A stretch of 64,000 nt of DNA from contig NZ_CP081496.1 of assembly GCF_019774615.1 (NCBI RefSeq), forward strand, positions 5,146,001 through 5,210,000. Direction: 5' to 3'. The translations under genes and the position numbers were made by a program. The notes under the pieces were generated by a model. The model was not told the origin of the DNA. It worked only from the letters and a program-made list of their open reading frames with translations, and did no database searches. This DNA is from Streptomyces sp. BHT-5-2 (GTDB taxonomy: Bacteria; Actinomycetota; Actinomycetes; Streptomycetales; Streptomycetaceae). The first letter of the stretch is position 1; every line of letters starts with the position of its first letter. This document shows, piece after piece, positions 34,193 through 43,053 of this stretch.

Positions 34193-35296
34193 TCAGCCCT
34201 CGACGTGGCTTGCGGCGTCCTGGGCCCGGTCGGACATGTCCTTCCACAACGCCGCTTCCCCGTCCGCTTGTTGTTGTTCCTTGGCCCAGGCATCCTGGTT
34301 CTTCTGCGCAGGGCCGGCGATGTTCTTCCACAGCCCGTCGGTGGCCTGACGGGCGTCCTGGGCGATCTTCTTCCAGTTCTCCGCCTGCGCCCGAGCGGCA
34401 TCCTGCTCAGCCAGCCATGCCGTGTACGCGGCGTCGGCATGCCCGGCCACCGCCCTCCAGGCACGTCCGGCCTCGGCCCGGGCCTTGGCGGCATCGGCCG
34501 AACCCTGCACCGCTGCCTCGGCCGCCTCGGCCTCCTTGATCAGACGCGACAGGATGCGGTGTTGCCCGACGCCGGCGTCCGTTACCCGCATCCGGTAGCC
34601 GGCCAGGTCCAACGCCGCACCGCTCATCCAGCCGTAACCGAAGAACTCCGCGACATCCTCCTCACCGGCGCCCTCCCGTAGCGCCCATTGCGCTGCGACC
34701 CGCACCTGCTCTCCCGGGTCCCCCTGCGCACGGCCCCGTACGAAGTTCCGGTCGGTGTCGGCGACCTGCTGCCGGTGGGCGGCATCAGCCTCCCGCGCCA
34801 CCCGGTCCTCCTCCTTGGCCTGGGCGTACCCGCTCTTCACAAACGCCGCCTGATCGGCGGCCGAGCCCTTCAACGCACGCTCCGCCGCATCACGCACCGC
34901 AGGGGAGAACTCCCTGGTATGGGTGCGCACCACCCGTTCGCAAAAGGCCTTGTTCCGCGCCCGGGTACTGCTGGCCCGCTGCTTGGCCAGGTCAAAGCCG
35001 CCTCCAGGGGCCAGCCATTCCGCGATCGCGGCATCGCCCCGCACATTGCGCAAGGCGTTCCACGCCGACACCCGTATCTCCGCCGGCAGGTACGACATCG
35101 CTATCGCCCGCACACGCTCACGCGCCTGCGCAGCCTCGATACCCGAGGGCTCATCAGAGAACTGGTCGGACGACTGGCCGGCCACAGCGGCAGGAGCCGG
35201 GGCCTGTGCCCACGCCGGAGCGACGGACGCGACACCACCCGCGCCGGCCAGCACACCGACCGTCAATGCCTGCGCGACCCACCATTTACGACTCAC
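34193..35296 (-). CDS. Secreted ALF-repeat protein without a toxin tip
   Basis: 367 residues from the GTG at 35296 with GAGGAG upstream; the longer frame adds a non-protein-like tail. Signal peptide SRKWWVAQALTVGVLAGAGG ... APAWAQA. ALF-type helical repeats (IRVSAWNALRNVRGDAAIAE, VRDAAERALKGSAADQAAFV, VRVAAQWALREGAGEEDVAE) and then a helical region rich in Trp, Ala and Gln (AQENWKKIAQDARQATDGLW). No catalytic domain is seen. ALF repeats are short repeats of unknown function common in streptomycete secreted toxins. It may be a structural partner of, or a headless relative of, the 1450-residue toxin. Confidence 0.75.
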   Translation of the reverse strand: MSRKWWVAQALTVGVLAGAGGVASVAPAWAQAPAPAAVAGQSSDQFSDEPSGIEAAQARERVRAIAMSYLPAEIRVSAWNALRNVRGDAAIAEWLAPGGGFDLAKQRASSTRARNKAFCERVVRTHTREFSPAVRDAAERALKGSAADQAAFVKSGYAQAKEEDRVAREADAAHRQQVADTDRNFVRGRAQGDPGEQVRVAAQWALREGAGEEDVAEFFGYGWMSGAALDLAGYRMRVTDAGVGQHRILSRLIKEAEAAEAAVQGSADAAKARAEAGRAWRAVAGHADAAYTAWLAEQDAARAQAENWKKIAQDARQATDGLWKNIAGPAQKNQDAWAKEQQQADGEAALWKDMSDRAQDAASHVEG

Positions 35297-35793
35297 TGAA
35301 AACTCCTCAAGGAAACGAAACGTCCGACAGGTCACGCACAGCAGGAAGGAAAAGAAGAAGACGATGCGCCAGGCCGGTTCCACCTGAAGACGGTTTGGAT
35401 GCGTTTCTTCTGGAGCGGGACCTCACTGCCAGCCAGTACGGACGCGGTCGGCTCTCGAAAGCCGGCGTGACCTGCCGTGCCGTGCTTGCTGCAGGTGCGA
35501 GGCGCTGACCAGGGATTTCTTGCCCCTCCAGAAGAAACGCACCCAGACGGTTTCACCGCTCCTGCGCAAGGGACGGCATCGTTTCCACGGCTGGGTCCCT
35601 CCCCAGCATTCGGATACTCACCCGCCCCGCTCGCGCTGCGCGGACCAGTAAGTCGCTTGACCGGCTGGATCCGCGGCAGCTGCGCAGCACTCTGGTTGCA
35701 GTGCCACTGCTGGGCCTTCGCACCGTTGTCCTACTGAGCGTGGTCGATGTCCAGGAAACGGTGTGGTGACAGGCCGGGCGTCCTTGCCGGATG
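35297..35793. other. Spacer with a short inverted repeat pair
   Basis: About 500 bases without a convincing gene, between the ALF-repeat gene start and the first lectin stop. TGCGTTTCTTCTGGAG at 35400-35415 returns inverted at 35526-35541, with partial similarity continuing outward. The 110 bases between show no coding frame, so this may be a small non-autonomous element or an IS scar. Confidence 0.45.
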
Positions 35794-36411
35794 TCAGGCC
35801 CCAACCGGCACAAGCCGCCAGTGCTCGGGCGTGGTCTGGTTGCAGGTCCACTGCAGCACGTTCGCACCGTCGTCCTTGCTGGACATGGCGATGCCCGCAC
35901 AGCGGTTGTCGACGTGCGCGGGACGCAGTTCGTAAAGACCCTTGGAGACATCGGCCACGACCAGCCGCCAGCGCTGCTGCGGGCCGTTTACGCACCACCA
36001 CTGCTGGACGTTCGCACCGGCCCCTTTGCCACTGTTCTCCACTTCGAGGCATGCTCCGCTGTGCATGGCCCGCACCATGAACGTCGCATTCCCGGCGGGG
36101 ACCAGCTCGAAGGCCTGATTGTCCGCCCCGTCGGCGCAGGTCGCCTGGACTGCGTTGGCACCGTTGGCCAGGCTTCCGCCCGCGATGGTCAGGCACTTAC
36201 CGCTGTGCTCATTTTGAAACTGCACGACCGACGGCGCGGTAGTAGCGGCGCGGGGCGTGGGTTGGGCGGCGTCGCCGACCGCGGCCTTGGCCGCCTTCAT
36301 CGCGCTTACGGCGTCGTGCCCGCTCGCGTAGGCGGTGGTTGCGCCGGCGGTCAGTGCGGCTACGCTGCAGGCGATGGCCAGGGCCGCTCGGATAGGCCGA
36401 GACATCTTCAC
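35794..36411 (-). CDS. Secreted ricin-type beta-trefoil lectin protein
   Basis: 205 residues from the GTG at 36411 (GAGAAG upstream); an ATG two codons later is equally possible. Signal peptide MSRPIRAALAIACSVAALTA ... AYASG. A short linker then leads into a single ricin-B trefoil: three subdomains with the QxW-like ends QAFELV, QQRWRLV and EHWRLV, and paired cysteines (GKCLTI, ATCADG, GACLEV, WWCVNG, NRCAGI, WTCNQT). It is a carbohydrate-binding protein without an attached enzyme. Tandem paralogue of the next gene, with a 179-base identical block. Confidence 0.85.
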   Translation of the reverse strand: MKMSRPIRAALAIACSVAALTAGATTAYASGHDAVSAMKAAKAAVGDAAQPTPRAATTAPSVVQFQNEHSGKCLTIAGGSLANGANAVQATCADGADNQAFELVPAGNATFMVRAMHSGACLEVENSGKGAGANVQQWWCVNGPQQRWRLVVADVSKGLYELRPAHVDNRCAGIAMSSKDDGANVLQWTCNQTTPEHWRLVPVGA

Positions 36412-36938
36412 GTCCGTTTCTTCTCGATGGGCGGGAAGCCCGACGGGGTTGGGCACCGTGCGGTGCCTGGCGGCGCCGAGCAGGTCACCAGGGGCGACCG
36501 GCTCGGCGGACACGGGCGAGGTCAGGCCTTGACCGGCTTGAGCCGCCAGTGCTGGTTGGCGTCGCCGTTGCAGTACCACTGCCCGGCGTTCGCACCGTCA
36601 TTGAGGCTGGACCTTGCGATGTCCAGGCAGCGGTTGTCGACGTGCGCGGGACGCAGCTCGTAAAGGCCCTTGGAGACATCGGCCATGACCAGCCGCCAGC
36701 GCTGGTTGGGGGCATCCACGCACCACCACTGCTGGACGTTCGCACCGGCCCCTGTGCCGCTGTTCTCCACTTCGAGGCATGCTCCGCTGTGCATGGCCCG
36801 CACCATGAACGTCGCATTCCCGGCGGGGACCAGCTCGAAGGCCTGATTGTCCGCCCCGTCGGCGCAGGTCGCCTGGACTGCGTTGGCACCGTTGGCCAGG
36901 CTTCCGCCCGCGATGGTCAGGCACTTACCGCTGTGCTC
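36032..36938. repeat. 179-base identical block shared by the two lectin genes
   Basis: 36032-36210 and 36760-36938 are identical base for base, a direct repeat with an offset of 728. The surrounding codons differ, so the identity reflects recent duplication or gene conversion rather than constraint. Confidence 0.85.
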
Positions 36939-37076
36939 CACCTGAAACTGCACCACCGACGGCGCGGCAGTAGCGGCGCGGGGCGTGGGCTGGGCAGCGT
37001 GGGCGCCACTGGCGCTGGCGACCAGTGCGGCGGCACTGGCACCGGCGGCGAGTGCGGTCCGCAGGGTCCAAGACAT
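36522..37076 (-). CDS. Secreted ricin-type beta-trefoil lectin protein, tandem paralogue
   Basis: 184 residues, ATG at 37076. Signal peptide SWTLRTALAAGASAAALVAS, cleavage near AHAAQP, then one ricin-B trefoil (SGKCLTIAGGSLANGANAVQ, QAFELV, QRWRLV, QHWRLK). It lacks the short AVSAMKAAKAAVGDA linker of its neighbour but is otherwise almost the same protein. Runs in the same direction as the flanking ALF-repeat genes and could be co-expressed with them. The ligand is unknown. Confidence 0.87.
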   Translation of the reverse strand: MSWTLRTALAAGASAAALVASASGAHAAQPTPRAATAAPSVVQFQVEHSGKCLTIAGGSLANGANAVQATCADGADNQAFELVPAGNATFMVRAMHSGACLEVENSGTGAGANVQQWWCVDAPNQRWRLVMADVSKGLYELRPAHVDNRCLDIARSSLNDGANAGQWYCNGDANQHWRLKPVKA

Positions 37077-37129
37077 GGAGGATTTTCCGTTCTGCTCAAA
37101 AAAAGGGGGGGTATGCGGTCGGCGGCAGG

Positions 37130-38719
37130 TCAGCGTGCAAGCGGGGGGAAGATCGCCCAGGTGGCCTCCTGCTTGAAGGCCGTGTCCTTGGCGTTCGCGC
37201 GGCTCACCGAAAGGGCCCCTTGGTGCGCGCGCAGCCAGTGCCCCGGCTTGCCGGCCGACTCAAACGACGTCCCGTAGCCACTCACGCCCTTGCGGGCACA
37301 CCAGGCGGCGTTCTTACGGAAGGTCGCACTGCCGTCGTCTGGCGCTATCCGTACGCGGAGGTTGTCTTGGACGGTCAGGTAGTGGTGGCGCTTGCGCACC
37401 GACATAAAGGAGTAGCAGCCCTGCTGGCCGGTCCCCGCGTTCACCACGACCCAGGTGGCGTCCTCGCGATCGGACTGCTTACTGGCCGCATCGACTGGGG
37501 AGACGAAGACTGCACCTCCGTCTGCGGTGGACTGCCGGATGTACCAACGATCCCTGCCTCCGGGGTCGTTGAGCAGCTTGGGGTCGACCGACATAAACGA
37601 CTGCCGCGCCGCCCGGAGCAGGTTGTCCGGCTTGAGGAATTCGGCGACATCCTCGTCACTGCCGGCCAGTGCCTTCTTCGCCGCCTCGACCAGGTTGGGG
37701 TACATCCCCGTCTTCTCAGCCGCAGCCTGGTACTTCAGGACCATTTTGCGGTTGGCATCAGCGGTCTTCTTCCGACGGGCCTCGGCGTCTCGCTGGTAGG
37801 CCTGCTCGGCTCCGGTGTGCAAGAACTGCTTCCAGTCCGCCGGATCGGAGCTGAGCACCGCATGCTGAGCCGCGGCGACGAGCTCGGAGCCCTCCAGGTG
37901 AGCGGGAGCACGGCGCAGCAGTTCACGGATGAAGTTGTCATCCCCCAGGGCGAGCATCGCCTCGGAAGGTGCGATGCCGAACAGTGCCGCGGTGTTCGTG
38001 CGGGCAGCCAGCTCCTTGCGACGCTGTGCCTCGTCGCGGTTCTTCTTCTCCAACTCCTTGATTTCGTTTTCCACATCCCGGGCGTTGGCCTGGCGGGCAC
38101 CGTCGGTGATGAACTCCCGCCACTGCGCCGGATCGCCGGCCAGAGCACGCGCCGCCGCGGCCTTCACTTCCGCCCCGGCATCGGGGTGCTTCATGACCCT
38201 GCGGATGAAATTGTCGTCGCTGAGCCCCAGCAGCTCCGGAGTGACCGGAATACCCACCGCGATCAGAGCCTGAGCCTTCGCCTGCCGGGCCTCCCGCTCG
38301 GCATCCGCCCGGTCCTGCTCATGCTTCTGGTCGACCTCGTACGCCTGGTGGATGCCGGTGCTAATGAATCGCACATGGTCCTCGGCCACCGTGCTGGCCA
38401 GAGCCTCCTCAGCGGCCAGACGCACCGCCATCTTGCTCTCTCCAGCGTCCTTGACCTTCTCCCACAGCGCGAAGATGAAGTCCCGGTCGCTGAGCAGCAT
38501 CACGTCCGGGGTCGGGTCGAGGCCCACCACGGCCGCCGCCTTGATCCGCTCCATCTCACCGGTCCCGATATCAGCACCCTGGCTCGCCGCCGCCGATGGT
38601 GCAGCGGCAGCAGTGGCCGGCGCGACTACACCGGTGACGGCGGCCAGCGCACTAACGGCAACGACCCCACGCGTGAAGGCTCTCCGCACACGTGCGGAAG
38701 TGGTGTGACTGGTGTGCAT
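37130..38719 (-). CDS. Secreted ALF-repeat protein with C-terminal AbfB-like carbohydrate-binding domain
   Basis: 529 residues, ATG at 38719. Signal peptide TRGVVAVSALAAVTGVVAPA ... AAAAPS. At least five ALF repeats of about 45-80 residues (AVRLAAEEALASTVAEDHVR, EVKAAAARALAGDPAQWREF, LVAAAQHAVLSSDPADWKQF, LVEAAKKALAGSDEDVAEFL), several followed by charged coiled-coil linkers. The end (LNDPGGRDRWYIRQ, CYSFMSVRKRHHYLTVQDNL, SFESAGKPGHWLRAHQGALS) matches an AbfB beta-trefoil, usually arabinose-binding. First gene of the secreted set, with a good promoter about 125 bases upstream. It may attach the system to cell-wall sugars (inference). Confidence 0.82.
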   Translation of the reverse strand: MHTSHTTSARVRRAFTRGVVAVSALAAVTGVVAPATAAAAPSAAASQGADIGTGEMERIKAAAVVGLDPTPDVMLLSDRDFIFALWEKVKDAGESKMAVRLAAEEALASTVAEDHVRFISTGIHQAYEVDQKHEQDRADAEREARQAKAQALIAVGIPVTPELLGLSDDNFIRRVMKHPDAGAEVKAAAARALAGDPAQWREFITDGARQANARDVENEIKELEKKNRDEAQRRKELAARTNTAALFGIAPSEAMLALGDDNFIRELLRRAPAHLEGSELVAAAQHAVLSSDPADWKQFLHTGAEQAYQRDAEARRKKTADANRKMVLKYQAAAEKTGMYPNLVEAAKKALAGSDEDVAEFLKPDNLLRAARQSFMSVDPKLLNDPGGRDRWYIRQSTADGGAVFVSPVDAASKQSDREDATWVVVNAGTGQQGCYSFMSVRKRHHYLTVQDNLRVRIAPDDGSATFRKNAAWCARKGVSGYGTSFESAGKPGHWLRAHQGALSVSRANAKDTAFKQEATWAIFPPLAR

Positions 38720-39256
38720 CGTGCTTCAACAACCCTTCCACCCCCGCAGGGGTGACCTGACGTGTACGGCGCAGACTGGTGCCGTCCTGCACCGCCCCCT
38801 GGGGGTTTGGGGCAAGTTGATGGGTACAGGACGGACAGGCGAAAGTCTTAAGATTTTATGAAAAGGCGTCAAGTTAGCTGAAATGGACATGAAGGCCCCG
38901 ATTACCCGGCCACGCCACGGCGTAAGCCCATGCCGCCCCGCCTTCGACACTCACCGTGAGAACGATCACGCGCGGCAAATCCGCCCGGAGGTACAACCCT
39001 CCGACCAACTCACCCGTCAGACACGAGGGCCGGGCTGCACCCCAAGGCGGCAGCCTTGCGCGCATCGCCTCTTCCGCTGCAGGCGCGGCGACTCGACTTT
39101 GTAGCGAATCGTGGTCTTGAACGAGGTGGTGAGGGGGTTTCGGGCAGGTGATCTTCTACTGACATGCGGGTGCCGGAGACCTACTGAAGAACCGTCAGCG
39201 GTGTTGAACAACCGTCTCCGTACGAGGAGTTGCCACTGATGGTTCAGAGGATGACG
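38720..39256. other. Non-coding stretch at the right part of the island
   Basis: About 540 bases with no gene. The left part carries the promoter of the ALF-AbfB gene. The right part (38900-39250) leads into transposase remnants and shows no terminal inverted repeat that I could recognise. Confidence 0.45.
38845..38872 (-). promoter_or_regulatory. Promoter of the ALF-AbfB secreted-protein gene
   Basis: Minus-strand TTGACG (38867-38872) and TAAGAC (38845-38850) with 16 bases between. The surrounding 40 bases are unusually AT-rich for this genome (TTTTCATAAAATCTTAAG), as expected of a promoter. Confidence 0.6.
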
Positions 39257-39475
39257 CTACCGACGTCGTTGCTGCTTACCCTGCGGGTCACCCACCGTGC
39301 TTGAAGAGGCACTCACGACAAGGCGGACGCGGGCCACCTCGCTCATCCGGGACACGATCCCGGCACAGATCTCCCCCTCCACCCGCGCCCTCACCGTGGC
39401 CGCCATCCGGTCCAGCGTGGAAAGGCCCGGTAGCTCCAGCCCCGCCCGGACAAGCTCCTCCAACGCCACATTCAC
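39257..39475 (-). pseudogene. Tn3-family transposase fragment
   Basis: 72 codons (MNVALEELVRAGLELPGLST, LDRMAATVRARVEGEICAGI, VSRMSEVARVRL) match the N-terminal DUF4158-type region of Tn3 transposases. The catalytic DDE part is absent, and the frame ends at 39257 after unrelated sequence. A relic only. Confidence 0.65.
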
Positions 39476-39494
39476 AGATCCGCGACATACGCTT

Positions 39495-39870
39495 TCACCG
39501 GCGCCGCCGCCTCCAGAGCCTGCGCGCGAGGGTCATGCAGTGAGCGAGTTGGAGGAGGGCGTCGTGCGTGTCGTCGCGTGCTTCCCAGCGAACTCGCAGT
39601 CGGCGTGGTCCGTGGAGATGGGCGGCCCCGGACGGACCGCACGGCGTCGATCAGAGGCAACAGCTGTGCTACGTCGTTGTGATGGCCGCCGGTCAGCGAC
39701 ACCCACAACGGAATGTCGCCGCCATCGGTCAGCACGTGATGCTTGGAGCCCGGCCGTCCTCGGTCAACCGGACTCGGACCGACTTTTGGGCGCGGCCGGC
39801 CTCGTCCCAGACGCCGCGCGGAACTGGTGGCTGCACGCAGTCAAGAACGAGCTGGGGGCGATTGAGAAGT
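39495..39870 (-). pseudogene. IS5-family transposase remnant with internal deletion
   Basis: Two conserved pieces remain in different frames: GPSPVDRGRPGSKHHVLTDG and VSLTGGHHNDVAQLLPLIDA (central catalytic part), then RLRVRWEARDDTHDALLQLA with HCMTLARRL (C-terminal end), with about 80 residues between them missing. The stop is at 39495. It is immediately next to the Tn3 fragment, suggesting nested insertions. Confidence 0.7.
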
Positions 39871-39997
39871 AGTTCTTGGTGTGCCAAGAACCATGTGGTG
39901 AGTACGGGCCGCAGGTGATCGGGGTGATGTCGCCGCGGTGCTGATGCAGCCGGTGGGATGTGTCGGTGCTGCTCAGCTACGATCTGTCGCCGCCGTC

Positions 39998-40288
39998 TCA
40001 TTCTTCCAGGAACGGCCGCAGCGCCTTGTTGGTGGCGTCCTGCACTCGCCGCTGGAGTCGCCGGGGATCGGCCAGGGCGTCGGGCTCGGCGAGCAGTACG
40101 TGCAGTGCGCCGGTGACCGCGCCGATGAAGGCGCCGACCATGGCGGCCGCCTGTACCGCGTCCAGTTCGTCGGGGAACGCTGCTTGCAGGTGTCGGGCGA
40201 TCTCCAGTTAGGCATCCAACTGTGCTTGGAGGGCTCTTCCGCGTACCGCGGGAACGGACTGTATGAGCCGCATCCGGAGTCGGGCCAT
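39998..40288 (-). pseudogene. TetR-family regulator C-terminal fragment with in-frame stop
   Basis: Read on the minus strand from 40288: MARLRMRLIQSVPAVRGRAL, QAQLDA, TAA, then LEIARHLQAAFPDELDAVQA, AAMVGAFIGAVTGALHVLLA, RRVQDATNKALRPFLEE and TGA at 39998. This is the ligand-domain end of a TetR regulator. The DNA-binding half is absent and a nonsense codon interrupts the rest. Confidence 0.65.
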
Positions 40289-40289
40289 C

Positions 40290-40563
40290 GAGCCGGCAGC
40301 GGGCCTGCGGCATGGATCTGCCCGGGCATCGCGGCGAGTCCGCGACGGGCTTCCGCGGTGGGCTGCACCGCGCGGTAGCGGTCGGCCTCGGCCGCGGTGA
40401 GCCTGCGGCCCAGCTCTGCGAGCAGGACGCGTTCGACGAGGAAGTTTCGTTCGGGGATCCGCCCGCCGCTGTCACCGTGGGCCCGGCCGACCGACGAGTC
40501 GAACCAGCGCGACTCGAACGGGTACAGACTCCCGTCGGGAACGAAAACGAAGGCGATCAGCAC
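40290..40563 (-). pseudogene. Haloalkane dehalogenase-like alpha/beta hydrolase with its core deleted
   Basis: From the GTG at 40563 (GGAGGGGAGAG upstream) the start FVFVPDGSLYPFESRWFDSS is that of haloalkane dehalogenases. It then jumps in frame to NFLVERVLLAELGRRLTAAE, ADRYRAVQPTAEARRGLAAM, PGQI, a segment that lies more than 100 residues later in intact enzymes. The nucleophile loop is gone. It fuses into the TetR fragment region. Confidence 0.6.
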
Positions 40564-40722
40564 GGGCTCTCCCCTCCGAGGCGGACCACCTCCGGTGCGC
40601 CCCTGATCTCTTGAACCATTGGGCACCGAGGTGCTGTTGACGCGGTGGGACGGTGGTGGAGGTCGGGGTCGGCACGGGGCCGGGGACGTTGCGTATGTGC
40701 GTGGGTGTTAGCTTCTCTCCTC

Positions 40723-41352
40723 GTGGTGGAGCACCAGGATGAGACCAGGGCGGCCTACGACGGGGTCGTCGAGCGCTATGCGTCGCTGTTCGCCGATCGG
40801 CTGGAGGGGCAGCCGTTCGCGCGGGCCATGATCGGCACGTTCGCCGAGCTGGTGCGCGGGGCGGGGAACCCGCGGGCCGCCGACGTCGGGTGCGGGCCCG
40901 GGCATCTGACGGCCATGCTGCACGACCTGGGGCTGGACGCCTTCGGGCTCGATCTCTCCCCCGGCATGGTGGACCACGCCCGGCGGGCCAATCCGGAGCT
41001 GCGCTTCGACGAGGCGCGGATGGAGGCCCTGCCGGTCGGGGACGGCGCGCTCGGTGGCGTGCTGGCCCACTACTCGATGATCCACACCCCACCCGAGGAA
41101 CTGCCCGCGCTGCTCGCCGAGCAGGTACGTGTGCTGGCACCGGGCGGCCTGCTGCTGACCTCGTTCTTCGGGACCGACGGGCCGGAGCCGGTCCGCTTCG
41201 ACCACAAGGTGGCGCCCGCCTACAGCTGGCCGGTGGATCGGTTCGCCGAGTTGCTGACCGGGGCCGGGCTCGTCCCGTTCGCCCGGCTGGTCCACGACCC
41301 GGCCTCCGAGCGGGGCTTCCTCGACGCCCACTTGCTGGCCCGCCGCCCCTAG
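40723..41352 (+). CDS. Class I SAM-dependent methyltransferase
   Basis: 209 residues from the GTG at 40723 (VVEHQDETRAAYDGVVERYA). AdoMet motif I AADVGCGPGHLTAMLHDLGL, motif II FGLDLSPGMVDHARRANPEL, then FDEARMEALPVGDGALGGVL, AHYSMIHTPPEELPALLAEQ and VRVLAPGGLLLTSFFG. The substrate is unknown. No ribosome site is visible; TGTTAGCT just upstream could be a -10 box for a leaderless message. First intact gene right of the transposon relics. Confidence 0.85.
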   Translation: MVEHQDETRAAYDGVVERYASLFADRLEGQPFARAMIGTFAELVRGAGNPRAADVGCGPGHLTAMLHDLGLDAFGLDLSPGMVDHARRANPELRFDEARMEALPVGDGALGGVLAHYSMIHTPPEELPALLAEQVRVLAPGGLLLTSFFGTDGPEPVRFDHKVAPAYSWPVDRFAELLTGAGLVPFARLVHDPASERGFLDAHLLARRP

Positions 41353-41505
41353 AGATCCTCAACCGGAGATCTTCAACGGCTGCGGGTGCCTGCGGACCGG
41401 TCGTCGCGCAACCGGCCCCGGCCGGCGCGTCGTGTGCTTCCGTGCGACGTCCGGCCGCGCGGTGACGACTGGTGGGCGGTGTCCGCGATCGCTAGCGTCA
41501 CGGCC

Positions 41506-43053
41506 ATGACCACTACCGAACACCCCCTTGGCGGGGAGCACTTCGACGTCGTCGTCGCGGGCGGTGGGCCGGTGGGCCTGTTGCTGGCCGCGGAGCTGCG
41601 GCTGCACGGCGTCGCGACGCTCGTCCTGGAGCGGGGGCGGCGCGGGCAGGGCGAACCGCGCGCGCTGGCACTGCACTCCCGGACCCTGGAGACCCTGGAC
41701 CGGCGGGGCGTGCTGGAGGAGTTCACCCGGGCGCAGGAGACCCTGCCGGGGTTGGCGGACTTCCGGCGGCAGCTGGCGGACGGCGGTGCCCGGGGGCACT
41801 TCGCCGGGCTGTTCCGGCTCGGCCGGCACTCCGCGGAGCCCGCCGAGCAGCCGCACGGACTGCTCCTCCCCCACGAGGTCCTCAAGGAGCTGCTCGCCCG
41901 GCGGGCCGACGAGCTGGGTGCGGTGGTCCGCTACGACCAGGAGGTGACGGGCCTGGTGCAGGACGGGGACGGCGTCACCGTCCACGTGCGGACCGCGGAC
42001 GGCGACGGCGCGGTGCGCGGGGACTTCCTCGTCGGGTGCGACGGCGGGCGCAGCGTGGTCCGCAAGGCCGCCGGGATCGACTTCCCGGGCACCGGCCCGT
42101 CGCTGGTGTCCCGTATGGGGCGCGGCCGGGTCGAGGTCCACGGGGGCGGGGAGCTGCCGGCCGGCTGGCAACGGACCGACGGGGGCTGGTTCATGCGGAT
42201 GCCCGACGGGCGGATAGCCGTCACCGAGTGGGACGTGCCGGAGGACCTGGAGAGCCCGGCGACCACCGACGAACTGGCCCGCGGCATCGAGCGGGTGACC
42301 GGGCGGCGGGTCACCCTGACCGGCGTGGACCTCGTCACCCGCTTCACCGACAGCGCCCGCCAGGCGGCCCGGTACCGCGCGGGCCGGGTGCTGCTGGCCG
42401 GGGACGCGGCGCACATCCACTTCCCGGCCGGCGGGCAGGGCGTCAACCTCGGTCTGCAGGACGCCTTCAACCTGGGCTGGAAGCTGGCCGCGGAGTGCCT
42501 GGGCCGGGCACCGGAGGGCCTGCTGGACAGCTACGAGACCGAGCGGCACCCCGTCGCCGCGCAGGTGCTGGCGAACACCCGGGCCCAGGTGGCGCTGATG
42601 CGGCCCGGTCCGCAAGTGGACGCGCTGCGCGAACTGTTCACCGATCTGATGGGGATGGACGAGGTCAACAAGTACCTCAGCGACATCATCTACGGCACCG
42701 GCATCCGCTATGCCACCGGGCCGGACGGGCATCCGCTGGCCGGCGGGTACGCCCGCGATCTGCCGGTGACGACGGCGGACGGCACGACCCGGCTGGCCGA
42801 ACTGCTGCGCCCGGGGCGGCCGTTGCTGCTGGGGCTGGACGGCTCGGGCGCGGGCGGCGCGCTGAAGGCCGCGGCGGGGTGGGCCGACCGGGTCGAGATC
42901 GTCGCGGGAGAGGCGCCGGCCCCGCCCGCGGCGGCGCTGCTGGTACGGCCGGACGGCTATGTCGCCTGGGCGGGCGACGGACCGGTGGCGGAGGGGGCGC
43001 TGCGGGCGGCGCTGACCGCGTGGTGCGGGCCGGAGGGGCCGGCCGTGCGCTGA
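41506..43053 (+). CDS. FAD-dependent aromatic monooxygenase (PheA/TfdB, rifampicin-monooxygenase-like)
   Basis: 515 residues from the ATG at 41506. Group A flavoprotein hydroxylase: GxGxxG site VVVAGGGPVGLLLAAELRLH near residues 14-33, the DG motif VGCDGGRSVVRKAAGID, the FAD ribityl motif GRVLLAGDAAHIHFPAGGQG, VNLGLQDAFNLGWKLAA, and a C-terminal thioredoxin-like domain. It uses NAD(P)H and O2 to hydroxylate an aromatic or polyketide compound. GCTAGCGT 15 bases before the ATG suggests a leaderless promoter. No pathway neighbours. Confidence 0.92.
   Translation: MTTTEHPLGGEHFDVVVAGGGPVGLLLAAELRLHGVATLVLERGRRGQGEPRALALHSRTLETLDRRGVLEEFTRAQETLPGLADFRRQLADGGARGHFAGLFRLGRHSAEPAEQPHGLLLPHEVLKELLARRADELGAVVRYDQEVTGLVQDGDGVTVHVRTADGDGAVRGDFLVGCDGGRSVVRKAAGIDFPGTGPSLVSRMGRGRVEVHGGGELPAGWQRTDGGWFMRMPDGRIAVTEWDVPEDLESPATTDELARGIERVTGRRVTLTGVDLVTRFTDSARQAARYRAGRVLLAGDAAHIHFPAGGQGVNLGLQDAFNLGWKLAAECLGRAPEGLLDSYETERHPVAAQVLANTRAQVALMRPGPQVDALRELFTDLMGMDEVNKYLSDIIYGTGIRYATGPDGHPLAGGYARDLPVTTADGTTRLAELLRPGRPLLLGLDGSGAGGALKAAAGWADRVEIVAGEAPAPPAAALLVRPDGYVAWAGDGPVAEGALRAALTAWCGPEGPAVR

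Noticed and set aside
40480..40530. Sequence reading FDSSVGRAH on the minus strand, which recalled mis-translated tRNA genes
   Set aside because: No tRNA fold; it is the normal start of haloalkane dehalogenases.
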